Program-made: the position numbers and the translations under genes
In this document: positions 8,857 through 17,277 of the stretch, piece by piece
How the letters are laid out: each line of letters starts with the position of its first letter
Numbering within the stretch: position 1 is the stretch's first letter
Assembly (NCBI RefSeq): GCF_900109195.1
Contig: NZ_FNZG01000002.1
Location: forward strand, 566,191-630,190
Direction: 5' to 3'
DNA: 64,000 bases
From: Pseudooceanicola nitratireducens
GTDB taxonomy: Bacteria > Pseudomonadota > Alphaproteobacteria > Rhodobacterales > Rhodobacteraceae
Notes under the pieces: generated by a model
The model's input: the letters and a program-made list of their open reading frames with translations, nothing else
Told to the model about the DNA's origin: nothing
The model's database searches: none

Positions 8857-10391
8857 CAGTTGCTCCTTCCGTTGAAGATGGATTCCGCATGGGCGCGGTC
8901 GCCGTTGGTGATGTCCTCGACCCAGAAGCGGAACTCGGTCCGTTCGTCTTCTGCCGGGGCCGAGTCGGCCGGGGCCACGACGTAGACGCGCACCAGCTTG
9001 GCGGTGTCGGCGGGGACGGTGACGGTTTCATAGGGCGTGCCCTCGATCTGGATGCGCAGGGCCGGGTTGCCGGTCAGCGACATGCGGAAGGGGCGCTCCT
9101 CTCCGTGCTTGTTGCGCAGGCGGACGTCATAGGTGTTGCGGATCGACCCGTCCGAGAGCGTGACAAAGGTCGGGTTGCGCACCGGGGCGACGGTCATGTC
9201 GATGTCGGGCCGGATGAACAGGGCCACGACCAGCGCCACGCCGACCAGCGACCACAGCGCGGTGTAAAGGATCGTGCGCGGGCGCAGGATGTGTTTCCAG
9301 ATCTGGCGCGGCTGGGCCCCGGCCCGTTCGGCCTGTTCGTCGGTCAGCGCCATGTAGTCGATCAGCCCGCGCGGCTTGCCGATCTTGTCCATCACGTCGT
9401 CGCAGGCGTCTATGCAGAGCGCGCAGGTGATACAGGCCAGCTGCTGGCCGTCACGGATGTCGATGCCCATGGGGCATACGTTCACGCAGGCATTGCAGTC
9501 GATGCAGTCGCCCAGTTCCAGCACCGGCGGCTTGCCCACGCCCGAGGGCATGCCCGGCATCGGGATCTTGGGCGAGGTGCCGCCGTGCTTTTCGCCGGCG
9601 GCCCCGGTGATGCGTTCCGGCTGGGCGGCGCGGCGCTTGCCCTTGCCGCGCGGTTCACCCCGCCATTCGCGATAGGCGACGGTGATCGTGTCCTCGTCCA
9701 TCATGGCGGCCTGGATGCGCGGCCAGGGGCAGGCGTAGATGCAGATCTGTTCGCGGGCGAAGCCGCCGAAGATGAAGGTGGTCATCGTCAGCACGAAGAT
9801 CGTCGTATAGGCGACCGGATGGGCGTTCAGCGTGAACAGGTCGGTCAGAAGCGTCGGCGCATCGGCAAAGTAGAAGACCCAGGCCCCGCCGGTGGCCAGT
9901 CCGATGCCGAACCAGGCGATCCATTTGGTCAGCCGCAGGCGGGCCTTGCGGAAATCCCATTTCTTCTGGCGGTGCAGGCGGATGCGGGCGTTCCGGTCGC
10001 CCTCGATCCAGCGTTCCACCAGGATGAACAGGTCGGTCCAGACGGTCTGAGGGCAGGTATAGCCGCACCAGACCCGGCCAAGCGCCGAGGTGAAGAGGAA
10101 CAGCCCAAGCCCCGCCATCACAAGTAGGCCCGCAACGAAGTAGAATTCGTGGGGCCAGATCTCGATCCAGAAAAAGAAGAACCGCCGGTTCGCCAGGTCC
10201 ACCAGCACCGCCTGATCGGGCAGGTTCGGGCCGCGGTCGAACCGGATCCAGGGCGTCAGGTAATAGACGCCCAGGGTCAGGATCATGATGATCCATTTCA
10301 GGTTGCGGAACTTGCCCATAACGCGGCGCGGGAAAATCGGTTCTCGCGGGGCGTAAAGATTCTCTGGCTGGTTCTGGTCTGTCGCGGCCAC
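8856..10391 (-). CDS. ccoG: cbb3 oxidase accessory protein CcoG (FixG family, Fe-S)
   Basis: A 511-residue membrane protein with five or so hydrophobic helices. Motifs seen are CGYTCPQTVWTDLF, CIYACPWPRIQ and a two-cluster ferredoxin segment (CIDCNACVNVCP, later CITCALCIDACD). A C-terminal immunoglobulin-like domain follows (about 390-511). CcoG is thought to reduce Cu(II) to Cu(I) for the oxidase. It is first in ccoGHIS. In many relatives ccoNOQP lies directly upstream; here a LysR gene does instead. An FNR-type box lies 64 bases before the start. Confidence 0.95.
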   Translation of the reverse strand: MAATDQNQPENLYAPREPIFPRRVMGKFRNLKWIIMILTLGVYYLTPWIRFDRGPNLPDQAVLVDLANRRFFFFWIEIWPHEFYFVAGLLVMAGLGLFLFTSALGRVWCGYTCPQTVWTDLFILVERWIEGDRNARIRLHRQKKWDFRKARLRLTKWIAWFGIGLATGGAWVFYFADAPTLLTDLFTLNAHPVAYTTIFVLTMTTFIFGGFAREQICIYACPWPRIQAAMMDEDTITVAYREWRGEPRGKGKRRAAQPERITGAAGEKHGGTSPKIPMPGMPSGVGKPPVLELGDCIDCNACVNVCPMGIDIRDGQQLACITCALCIDACDDVMDKIGKPRGLIDYMALTDEQAERAGAQPRQIWKHILRPRTILYTALWSLVGVALVVALFIRPDIDMTVAPVRNPTFVTLSDGSIRNTYDVRLRNKHGEERPFRMSLTGNPALRIQIEGTPYETVTVPADTAKLVRVYVVAPADSAPAEDERTEFRFWVEDITNGDRAHAESIFNGRSN

Positions 10392-10454
10392 GGCGGTTCA
10401 CCTGCATTCAACACATTTCGTGCATGCTTGTGGCAGGCGGCGCGGGTCGGAACC

Positions 10455-10468
10455 TTGACCTGCATCAA
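10455..10468 (-). promoter_or_regulatory. FNR/FixK-type box upstream of ccoG
   Basis: TTGAC-CTGC-ATCAA matches the FNR/Anr consensus TTGAT-N4-ATCAA at nine of ten positions. It is centred about 70 bases upstream of the ccoG start on the minus strand. That fits a class II activated promoter with a start site near 10420, and oxygen-limited induction of ccoGHIS. Confidence 0.8.
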
Positions 10469-10506
10469 ATCAGATATTTTCGATCTACCTATTTCAGCGT
10501 CGAAAC

Positions 10507-10523
10507 CCCCTGTATTACAGGGG
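10507..10523. other. perfect 8-bp inverted repeat between the LysR gene and ccoG
   Basis: CCCCTGTA, one base, TACAGGGG. It lies 21 bases beyond the LysR stop and about 40 bases upstream of the FNR box. On the minus strand it is followed by GTTTCG, so it could be a weak terminator for the LysR transcript or a protein-binding dyad. Confidence 0.45.
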
Positions 10524-10543
10524 TACGGGCCGAAATCGTGCCG

Positions 10544-11419
10544 CTATGTCGCAGCTGATCGCGATTGCGTGATCAGCCAGCGGTGCAGCGCCTTGGCCGA
10601 GGGGCGCATGATTCCGATGCGCCGCACCAGGTGATAGCCCTTCTTGCGCTGATCCTGAAACAGCAGCCGAAGCCGCCCTGACTCGAGGTCGGGTTCGACA
10701 AAGGCGCGGGCGGTCACGGCGATGCCCTGGCCGGCGCGCGCGGCCTCGACCATCAGGTTGCCGGGAAGGGATGTCAGGCCCCGCGCGCGGTTCACCGTCG
10801 CCCCGTGATCCAGCAGGTATTGCGTGGCCTCGTTCGTGCCCAGTTCCTGCAGCCAGTGGAAATCGGTCAGATCGGCCGGGGTTTCATAGGGCTTGTCCCC
10901 GATCAGGTCCGGCGAGGCGACGACCGCGATCGGGGTTTCGACCAGCAGCTCGGCCTCCAGCCCCGGCCAGGAGCCGTTGCCGTAGCGTACCGCCATGTCG
11001 ATCCCGCCGGGCGACAGCTCTCGCAGCTCGGGCGAGGGGTCGACCATCAGCGAAAGGTCCGGGTGCCGCGCCCGGAAGTCCGCCAGACGCGGCATCAGCC
11101 AGGACGAGGCAAACAGCGGCGTGGTCGAGATATGCAGCGGGCGGTCGGCATCGCGCCCGGTCAGTTCCGCCGTCAGCCGCGCGATGTCGGCGAACCCGGT
11201 CAGCGTCGTTTCGGCCAGCATCTGGCCTTCAGGCGTCAGGGATTTGGCCTTCCGGTCGATCAGGGTCAGGCCCAGGTGGTCCTCTAGCGTGCGGATCTGC
11301 TGGCTGATGGCCGCATGGCTGACATTCAGCCGCGCGCCCGCTTCGGCCATGGATCTTGTGTCGGCATAGGCGGCAAAGGCGCGCAGCGCGGTCAGAGGGG
11401 GCAAGTTGGTCCAGTCCAT
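10544..11419 (-). CDS. LysR family transcriptional regulator (GcvA-like)
   Basis: A 291-residue LysR regulator. The N-terminal winged helix-turn-helix spans about residues 7-66 (LTALRAFAAYADTRSMAEAGARL, then AAISQQIRTLEDHLG). The two-lobed co-inducer domain follows, with GcvA-like features such as GGIDMAVRYGNGSWPGLEAELL. It diverges from two 44-residue ORFs, as LysR genes often do from their targets, and is convergent with nothing. The effector is unknown. Confidence 0.92.
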   Translation of the reverse strand: MDWTNLPPLTALRAFAAYADTRSMAEAGARLNVSHAAISQQIRTLEDHLGLTLIDRKAKSLTPEGQMLAETTLTGFADIARLTAELTGRDADRPLHISTTPLFASSWLMPRLADFRARHPDLSLMVDPSPELRELSPGGIDMAVRYGNGSWPGLEAELLVETPIAVVASPDLIGDKPYETPADLTDFHWLQELGTNEATQYLLDHGATVNRARGLTSLPGNLMVEAARAGQGIAVTARAFVEPDLESGRLRLLFQDQRKKGYHLVRRIGIMRPSAKALHRWLITQSRSAAT

Positions 11420-11518
11420 TGTAAGGTCAGCTTACATCGTGCGGAAATTCCTGAATAGCCCTGAGTTGGGATCAGGCCATATACCAAGGGCAGTCACCCA
11501 GAGATGAAAGGACGGGTC

Positions 11519-11653
11519 ATGACACAGAAGACCAATGAAACTTTCATGCTGGCCGCCGGGCTGCCCAATGCCGCAACCCTGTCGCCACGGGGGCTGCGCC
11601 ACCGTCGCCAGCCGCGGATCGACTGGGAACGCCGTTTTCACCGCACCGCCTGA
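11519..11653 (+). CDS. small uncharacterised ORF (44 aa), first of a pair
   Basis: ATG preceded at good spacing by AAGGA (11508-11512). The 44-residue product starts MTQKTNETFMLAAGLPNAAT and ends in an Arg/His-rich basic tail (RGLRHRRQPRIDWERRFHRTA). There is no signal peptide or known motif. It reads away from the LysR gene. Support is the ribosome-binding site and the similar second ORF; family conservation is not known to me. Confidence 0.45.
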   Translation: MTQKTNETFMLAAGLPNAATLSPRGLRHRRQPRIDWERRFHRTA

Positions 11654-11663
11654 CCTTCGCGCC

Positions 11664-11709
11664 GGCCCCATCCCCGGGGCCCATCCATCGGGCCCCATCC
11701 CCGGGGGCC
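11664..11709. repeat. two tandem GGCCCCATCCCCGGGGCC dyads
   Basis: Two near-identical self-complementary segments lie at 11664-11681 and 11691-11709, between the two small ORFs. Each can fold into a GC-rich hairpin (GGCCCC/GGGGCC). There is no U-tract, so an mRNA-stability or attenuation role is more plausible than termination. Confidence 0.6.
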
Positions 11710-11747
11710 TCTGCACTGCACATCCCTTTGTCAGAAAGGACATCCCC

Positions 11748-11882
11748 ATGCTTGGCATCTATGCAAACAGCTTCCTGACCGCGACCCGGTCGTCCGACCG
11801 CCCCGCAGGGCCGCGCCCGACCAAGGCAGCGTCGCCGCGCTGGCGTCGCCCCGGCTGGGTCTCTTCCCCGAAAGACTACTGA
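11748..11882 (+). CDS. small uncharacterised ORF (44 aa), second of a pair
   Basis: ATG with AAAGGA seven bases upstream. The 44-residue product starts MLGIYANSFLTATRSSDRPA and is basic and Pro/Trp-rich (PRWRRPGWVSSPKDY). It has the same length as the preceding small ORF and comparable translation signals, about 95 bases downstream of it. The function is unknown. It ends 27 bases before the 3' end of dinB, to which it is convergent. Confidence 0.45.
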   Translation: MLGIYANSFLTATRSSDRPAGPRPTKAASPRWRRPGWVSSPKDY

Positions 11883-11909
11883 CCCGATTCCGAAACGGGT
11901 GTGCCTGCC

Positions 11910-13175
11910 CTAGCGCAGGGCGCGCCCCTTGAGGATCGCGTCGGGGCCGAACTTCTTGCGGATCGCGTCGGTGGCGCGTTCCGCGTTCCCCCGCCGCGTG
12001 GCATCGGGATCGAGCAGATCGCCAGACACGCCCCCGTCGTTGTCCGGCACGAGGTCCGCGATGCCAACCCCGATCAGGCGATAGGGCCCCTCGGCCCCGA
12101 CGCTGTCGAACAGGCCCCGCGCGGTGCGATAGATCGTATCGGCCAGCTGCGCGGGGTCGCGCAGGGACAGCCGCCGCGACAGGGCGGAATGATCGCGGCG
12201 CTTCAGCTTCAGCGTGACGACGCGCCCGGCCAGCCCCTTGGCCTTGGCGCGGTCCGACACCTTTTCCGCCAGCCGCCACAGATGCCCGTCCAGCAGGTCG
12301 GGGTCATTGGTGTCCTCGAAGAACGTCGTCTCGTTCGAGATCGACTTCATCGGCGCATTGCGGGTGATCCGCCGCCGGTCCTGGCCGCGTGCCAGGTGCC
12401 ACAGCCGGTCGCCCATGGATCCGAAGCGCGCGGCCAGGTCCGCGCGGTCCCATCTGAGCAGATCGGTGAAGGTGCGGATACCGGCCTTTTCCAGCGACGC
12501 CTGGGTCGCGGCACCGACGCCCCAGATCAGGCGCACCGGCTTGTCGTGCAGGAAATCCGCCGTCTCGGCCGCGCCGATCACCGAAAATCCATGCGGCTTG
12601 TCCAGATCCGAGGCCACCTTGGCCAGGAACTTGTTGTGGCTCAGGCCGACGGACCCGGTCAGCCGCAATTCCGTTCGCATGCGCCGGATCAGCCGTGCCA
12701 GCATGTAACTGGGCGGATGGCCGTGCAGCCGGGCGGTGCCGGTCAGGTCGATGAAGGCCTCGTCCAGCGACAGCGGCTCGATACTGGGGGTCAGTTCCTC
12801 CATCATGTCGCGGATCTCGCGCGAGGCGGCGACATAGGCCTCCATCCTCGGTTTGATCACCACCGCCTCGGGGCAGAGCTTGAGCGCCTGGAACATCGGC
12901 ATGGCCGAGCGTACGCCCTTGATCCGGGCCACGTAGCAGGCGGTCGACACGACGCCGCGTTTGCCGCCGCCGATGATCACCGGTTTGCTGGCCAGCGCCG
13001 GGTTGTCGCGCTTCTCGACCGAGGCATAGAAGGCGTCGCAATCCATATGGGCGATCGACAGGCTGTTCAGTTCCTCGTGCGCGACGCAGCGCGGGCTGCG
13101 GCAGGCCGGACAGCGCAACCCCTTGCGCGCGGGCGCGTCAAAGGCGGTCAGGCAATCGCGGCAGAGGGCGTCCAT
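11910..13175 (-). CDS. dinB: DNA polymerase IV (Y family) with N-terminal Cys-rich extension
   Basis: Error-prone translesion polymerase, 421 residues from the ATG at 13175. The catalytic core is clear: MDCDAFYASVEK (first metal Asp), SLDEAFIDLT (second acidic pair), the GVG-type helix-hairpin-helix in the thumb, and the little-finger domain with LKLKRRDHS. Before the core, residues 1-40 hold CRDC and CPACRSPRC, a zinc-ribbon-like set of cysteines not present in E. coli DinB. A longer in-frame start at 13367 would overlap the divergent LysR gene, so 13175 is preferred. No LexA box could be assigned with certainty. Confidence 0.93.
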   Translation of the reverse strand: MDALCRDCLTAFDAPARKGLRCPACRSPRCVAHEELNSLSIAHMDCDAFYASVEKRDNPALASKPVIIGGGKRGVVSTACYVARIKGVRSAMPMFQALKLCPEAVVIKPRMEAYVAASREIRDMMEELTPSIEPLSLDEAFIDLTGTARLHGHPPSYMLARLIRRMRTELRLTGSVGLSHNKFLAKVASDLDKPHGFSVIGAAETADFLHDKPVRLIWGVGAATQASLEKAGIRTFTDLLRWDRADLAARFGSMGDRLWHLARGQDRRRITRNAPMKSISNETTFFEDTNDPDLLDGHLWRLAEKVSDRAKAKGLAGRVVTLKLKRRDHSALSRRLSLRDPAQLADTIYRTARGLFDSVGAEGPYRLIGVGIADLVPDNDGGVSGDLLDPDATRRGNAERATDAIRKKFGPDAILKGRALR

Positions 13176-13341
13176 TGCAAAGATCCGGGGGCAGCTGAGG
13201 GGCGGGTCGGGCCCAATATAGGCCGCACGGGCAGGGCGCGCCATATGCTGCGCAAGCTCCGTGATCTGCCCTTGCGCTTCCGCACGAAAATCGGTTTTCT
13301 TGCGCCTCGATGTTATCTGACGCACGAAACGGGACAGCTGC

Positions 13342-14310
13342 ATGGACAATTGGGACGAGATCCGCACCGCCTTTCAAGTGGCCCGCCTGGGCACGGTGTC
13401 TGGCGCGGCCGAGGTTCTGGGCGTGCACCATGCCACCGTGATCCGCCATATCGACGCGCTGGAGACCCGGCTGGGCGTCAAGCTGTTCCAGCGCCATGCC
13501 CGTGGCTATACCGCGACCGAGGCCGGGCAGGACCTGCTGCGCGTGGCCCAGGCGACGGACGATCAGTTCAGCCAGCTGGCCGGGCGGATCAAGGGGCGCG
13601 GTAACGATGTGTCGGGCGAGCTGGTGGTGACCACCATCGGCGGGATTGCCGAATTCATGGTGCCGGTGCTGGCGAAGTTCCAGAAGGATTACCCGGATGT
13701 GATCCTGCGCTACCTGACCTCGGCCCGGCTGTTCCGGCTGGAGTATGGAGAGGCCCATGTGGCGATCCGCGCCGGCAGCCCGCCCAGCCAACCCGACAAC
13801 GTCGTGCAGCCCTTCCTGCACCTGCAATTCGCGATCTACGGCAGCAAGGAGTACATCGAACGCCATGGCATGCCGTCCTTCCCGGACGGGATGGCGGGGC
13901 ACCGCTTCGTAGGGCACGATGATCCCGCCAGCCGCGCGCCCTTTGCGCGCTGGATGCGGGACAATATCCCCGCCAACCAGATCGTCTTCCGCTCGGGTGA
14001 CGATGTGGCGACGCGGCAGGCGGTGCTGGACGGGGTCGGCCTGGGCTTCATGCGGACCTTCGAATGCGCCAGCCACGACCTGGTGCAGGTGCATCCGCCG
14101 CTGCCCGACTGGGACAGCGTGCTTTGGCTGGTGACCCACATGGACCTGCACCGCACGAACAAGGTGCAGACCTTCCTGCGGTATCTCAAGGAACACACCA
14201 CCCATCTGCGCGACCCCAAGCTGCCCGAGATGACGGCGCCTGAACAGAAGGCTCCTGACCAAAAAGCCCCGGGCCAGAAGACACCGACCCAGAAAGCCCC
14301 CGGCGCGTGA
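13342..14310 (+). CDS. LysR family transcriptional regulator with PxQK-repeat tail
   Basis: A 322-residue LysR protein. The winged HTH is at residues 3-62 (IRTAFQVARLGTVSGAAEVLGVHHATVIRHIDALETRLG), followed by the substrate-binding domain. The last 25 residues are a low-complexity series PEQKAP, PDQKAP, PGQKTP, PTQKAP. It is divergent from dinB. Its stop overlaps the start of the downstream exporter gene as GTGA, so the two are co-transcribed and the regulator may control that exporter. Confidence 0.9.
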   Translation: MDNWDEIRTAFQVARLGTVSGAAEVLGVHHATVIRHIDALETRLGVKLFQRHARGYTATEAGQDLLRVAQATDDQFSQLAGRIKGRGNDVSGELVVTTIGGIAEFMVPVLAKFQKDYPDVILRYLTSARLFRLEYGEAHVAIRAGSPPSQPDNVVQPFLHLQFAIYGSKEYIERHGMPSFPDGMAGHRFVGHDDPASRAPFARWMRDNIPANQIVFRSGDDVATRQAVLDGVGLGFMRTFECASHDLVQVHPPLPDWDSVLWLVTHMDLHRTNKVQTFLRYLKEHTTHLRDPKLPEMTAPEQKAPDQKAPGQKTPTQKAPGA

Positions 14311-15182
14311 CGCCTTCCCGCGCGGGTCACCTGGCGATGCTGCTGTTCTCGGCCCTCGTGGCCGGGTCCTTTTCCCTTGGCGTGCTGGCCGCGCCGCATA
14401 TCGCACCGGCGGCGCTGAACGCGGTGCGCTTTGTGATCGCGGCGGTCATCGTGGGCACGGCGGCGGCCCTGACCACCGGCATCCCGCGCAGCGCCTTCCG
14501 GGGGTTCTGGCGCTATCTTCTGATGGGCGGCGTCTTCGGCACCTATTTCGTCCTGATGTTCGAAGGCTTGAAGACGGCCGACGCGGTCGCGGCCTCGGCG
14601 GTTTTCACGCTGGTCCCTGTGATGGCCGCCGGTTTCGGCTGGCTGCTGCTGCGCCAGCGCACGACACCCCGGATGGCGCTGGCCCTGGCGATCGGCGGGG
14701 CGGGGGCAGTCTGGGTGATCTTCCGGGCCGATCCGGTCGCGCTGCTGCGGTTCCAGATCGGCAAGGGTGAGATGATCTATTTCTGGGGCTGCGTGGCGCA
14801 TGCGCTTTACACGCCGCTGGTGCCGAAACTGAACCGGGGTGAACCGGCGGTGGTCTTCACCTTCGGCATGCTCTGCGGGGCGACGATCATGGTGGGGGGC
14901 TATGGCGCGGCAGACATCCTGGCGACCGACTGGCTGAACCTGCCCGGCATCGTCTGGATCACGATCCTCTACGTGGCGGTCTTCGCCTCGGCCTCGACCT
15001 TTGTGCTGATGCAGTTCGCCTCGCTCCGGCTGCCCTCGGCCAAGGTGATGGCCTATACCTACCTGGTGCCGTCCTGGGTGATCCTCTGGGAAATCGGCAA
15101 GGGCGCGGGGCTGCCTCCGCTGGCGATCCTCGCGGGCGTGGCGCTGACCATCCTGTCGCTGCTTCTGCTGCTGAAGGACTAG
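14307..15182 (+). CDS. EamA/DMT family transporter
   Basis: A 291-residue inner-membrane protein with about ten hydrophobic helices and two repeated EamA halves (first half: VAGSFSLGVLAAPHIAPAALNAVRFVIAA, with the typical Arg in the third helix). Members export metabolites or amino acids; the substrate is not deducible. It starts at a GTG overlapping the LysR stop and ends one base before the convergent arsR-family gene. Confidence 0.88.
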   Translation: MTPSRAGHLAMLLFSALVAGSFSLGVLAAPHIAPAALNAVRFVIAAVIVGTAAALTTGIPRSAFRGFWRYLLMGGVFGTYFVLMFEGLKTADAVAASAVFTLVPVMAAGFGWLLLRQRTTPRMALALAIGGAGAVWVIFRADPVALLRFQIGKGEMIYFWGCVAHALYTPLVPKLNRGEPAVVFTFGMLCGATIMVGGYGAADILATDWLNLPGIVWITILYVAVFASASTFVLMQFASLRLPSAKVMAYTYLVPSWVILWEIGKGAGLPPLAILAGVALTILSLLLLLKD

Positions 15183-15183
15183 T

Positions 15184-15552
15184 TTACTCTTCCTCGTCCC
15201 GATTGCCCTCGTCCTCGGGGGGCTCGGTCAACTCCCGGGCCAGGAAGGCCTCGAAATGATCCAGGTTCACCGGCTCGAACTGGCCAAAGCCCTGCATCCA
15301 GACCGAGGCATCGCGCAGCGCGTCGGGCTCCAGCTTGCACCATTTCACGCGGCCGCGCTTTTCCTGGCTGATCAGTCCCGCGCGGGTCAGGATCGTCAGG
15401 TGCTTGGAAATCGCCGCCAGCGACATGTCGAAGGGTTCGGCCACGTCGGTCACCGCCATGTCGTCTTCCAGCAACATGGTCAGGATCGCCCGGCGGGTCG
15501 GATCGGCAAGGGCGGCAAAGGCACTGTCTAGCGGGCTGCTCATGGCTGCCAT
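15184..15552 (-). CDS. ArsR/SmtB-family winged-helix repressor
   Basis: A 122-residue ArsR-type regulator. The DNA-binding core runs from LDSAFAALADPTRRAILTMLLE to FDMSLAAISKHLTILTRAGLI, followed by the beta-hairpin wing (KRGRVKWCKL). The classical metal-binding ELCVCDL motif is absent (AVTDVAEPFDM stands there), so it is probably not a metal sensor. The C terminus is acidic. The ATG at 15552 or 15543 is preferred over a TTG at 15579 that falls inside an operator. Two inverted repeats upstream suggest autoregulation. Confidence 0.85.
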   Translation of the reverse strand: MAAMSSPLDSAFAALADPTRRAILTMLLEDDMAVTDVAEPFDMSLAAISKHLTILTRAGLISQEKRGRVKWCKLEPDALRDASVWMQGFGQFEPVNLDHFEAFLARELTEPPEDEGNRDEEE

Positions 15553-15573
15553 CTGGGGCGGATGCCCCACGAT

Positions 15574-15648
15574 GGTCAACCACTTCGTTGAACGTCCCGC
15601 CCCGCCGCCCGCGCCCCGCTGAGAGAAGATTCAACCAAAGCGTTGAAT
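15574..15648. promoter_or_regulatory. paired operators upstream of the ArsR-family gene
   Basis: ATTCAAC-N6-GTTGAAT (15629-15648) is a perfect 7-bp inverted repeat. A second copy, GGTCAAC-N6-GTTGAAC (15574-15593), matches six of seven pairs. Centres are 55 bases apart, roughly five helical turns. The position just before the coding start and the symmetry fit dimer binding by the ArsR-family protein itself. Confidence 0.75.
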
Positions 15649-15702
15649 ATGCCCTGCTGGGATGTTTGCGCCCAAACTGCCTGCGGCGTGCTGTCCCGCT
15701 GG

Positions 15703-15724
15703 CATCATCTTGCCAAAAATACTC
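15703..15724 (-). repeat. dispersed GAGTATTT repeat, copy B
   Basis: On the minus strand it reads GAGTATTTTTGG followed by CAAGATGATG, the core of the dispersed repeat. It lies in the gap between the ArsR-family gene and atpI, about 150 bases upstream of the former. The stem-loop half is replaced by an A/T run here. Confidence 0.7.
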
Positions 15725-15827
15725 AAAAAAATCAGCACCTTACCGCCGGCGGTGCGGCGCAATGACTCGCCTTGACTAAAACCCGCCCCCCGCTTAGCAA
15801 AGCGTCAACTTTTCCTTGGGGGCAGAT

Positions 15828-16175
15828 GTGGCCGATCCCGACCAGAAACGTCAGCTTGCAGATCTTGAAGCCAAGATCGCAGCGGCGAAGCAGGGACAGG
15901 CACCGAAACCCCGGGGGGACGAGCACTATTCGACGGCGAACCTCGCCTGGCGCATGGTGATCGAGCTTGTTTCCGGTCTTGGGATCGGTTTCGGCATCGG
16001 CTTCGGGCTGGACTCCGTGTTCGGCACAACACCGTTCCTGATGCTGATCTTTACATTGCTGGGCCTGGCCGCTGGCATCAAGACGATGATGCGCACCGCG
16101 GCCGAGCTTGGCGGGACGAATGAAGCGGCCGGCACAGCACCGGCGACACGCGAAGGGGACCGAGATGGCGACTGA
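15828..16175 (+). CDS. atpI: F0F1 ATP synthase accessory protein AtpI
   Basis: A 115-residue protein with a charged N-terminal coil ([18 protein letters not shown]) and two membrane helices ([22 protein letters not shown] and [20 protein letters not shown]). AtpI aids assembly of the c-ring. GTG at 15828 is chosen because GGGGG lies at a suitable distance; a TTG at 15816 is the alternative. It opens the F0 operon and overlaps atpB by 11 bases. Confidence 0.9.
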   Translation: MADPDQKRQLADLEAKIAAAKQGQAPKPRGDEHYSTANLAWRMVIELVSGLGIGFGIGFGLDSVFGTTPFLMLIFTLLGLAAGIKTMMRTAAELGGTNEAAGTAPATREGDRDGD

Positions 16176-16929
16176 AACCGCAGCGGCACACGGCGAAGAA
16201 GGCGGCCTTGTCTTCCACCCGATGGATCAGTTCATCGTCAAGCCGCTGTTCGGCGGCACCGAGGTGCATTGGTACACGATCACCAACGTGACCCTGTGGA
16301 TGGCGCTGGCCGTCGTCGCGATCTTCGCGCTGATGGTCCTGGCCACCTCGCGCCGCGCCACGATCCCGTCGCGCGGTCAGTCGATCGCCGAACTGGCCTA
16401 TGGCTTCATCTACAAGATGGTCGAAGACGTGGCCGGCAAGGATGCCGTGGGCTTCTTCCCCTACGTGATGACGCTGTTCATGTTCATCGTCTTCGCCAAC
16501 TTCCTGGGCCTGATCCCTATGTCCTTCACGACCACGTCGCATTTTGCCGTGACGATCGTGCTGGCGCTTTGCGTGTTCCTGACCGTGACCATCTATGGTC
16601 TGGCCAAGCACGGCACCAAGTTCCTGGGCCTGTTCTGGGTGACCTCGGCCCCGCTGCCGCTGCGCCCGATCCTGGCCGTGATCGAACTGATTTCCTACTT
16701 CGTCCGTCCCGTCAGCCATTCCATTCGTCTGGCCGGCAACGTGATGGCCGGTCACGCCGTGATCAAGGTGTTCGCAGGCTTTGCCGCCATCGCCGTCGTG
16801 TCGCCCGTATCCATCCTGGCGATCACCGCGATGTACGGGCTCGAAGTTCTCGTGGCCTTCATTCAGGCCTATGTCTTCACCATTCTGACGTGCGTTTACC
16901 TCAAGGATGCGCTGCACCCGTCGCACTAA
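16165..16929 (+). CDS. atpB: F0F1 ATP synthase subunit a
   Basis: A 254-residue membrane subunit that forms the proton half-channels against the c-ring. The key helix reads [23 protein letters not shown] and carries the essential Arg. The C-terminal helix [24 protein letters not shown] also matches the family. The ATG at 16165 has AAGGGGA before it; a longer in-frame start lies inside atpI. Confidence 0.97.
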   Translation: MATETAAAHGEEGGLVFHPMDQFIVKPLFGGTEVHWYTITNVTLWMALAVVAIFALMVLATSRRATIPSRGQSIAELAYGFIYKMVEDVAGKDAVGFFPYVMTLFMFIVFANFLGLIPMSFTTTSHFAVTIVLALCVFLTVTIYGLAKHGTKFLGLFWVTSAPLPLRPILAVIELISYFVRPVSHSIRLAGNVMAGHAVIKVFAGFAAIAVVSPVSILAITAMYGLEVLVAFIQAYVFTILTCVYLKDALHPSH

Positions 16930-17005
16930 GAACCGGGATGCGCGGCGGTAGCGGCGCATCCAACGTCACCAGATTTCCAACTTCCAACCGTAAGGAGATA
17001 CACCA

Positions 17006-17230
17006 ATGGAAGGTCAACTCGCACACATCGGCGCAGGCATCGCAGGTCTCGGCACGGGCATCGCAGCCCTGGGTGTCGGCAACGTTGCCGCAAACTTCCT
17101 GGCCGGCGCTCTGCGCAACCCCTCCGCAGCTGCTTCGCAGACTGCAACCCTCTTCATCGGCATCGCATTTGCAGAAGCACTGGGCATCTTCTCGTTCCTG
17201 ATCGCTCTGCTGCTGATGTTCGCCGTCTAA
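17006..17230 (+). CDS. atpE: F0F1 ATP synthase subunit c
   Basis: A 74-residue two-helix proteolipid forming the rotor ring. Helix 1 is glycine-rich ([17 protein letters not shown]), the polar loop is LRNPSA, and helix 2 carries the proton-binding glutamate in [29 protein letters not shown] stands seven bases before the ATG, a strong translation signal in keeping with high c-subunit stoichiometry. Confidence 0.98.
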   Translation: MEGQLAHIGAGIAGLGTGIAALGVGNVAANFLAGALRNPSAAASQTATLFIGIAFAEALGIFSFLIALLLMFAV

Positions 17231-17255
17231 TCTGACAGCGATTATCCTTACGCAG

Positions 17256-17277
17256 GGGCGGAGCCACGGCTCCGCCC
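17256..17277 (+). other. intercistronic hairpin after atpE
   Basis: GGGCGGAG and CTCCGCCC pair perfectly around a CCACGG loop, with no U-run after it. It sits 26 bases past the atpE stop in a 143-base gap before the b' gene. A likely role is stabilising the atpE mRNA or partial attenuation, so that subunit c exceeds the b subunits. Confidence 0.7.
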
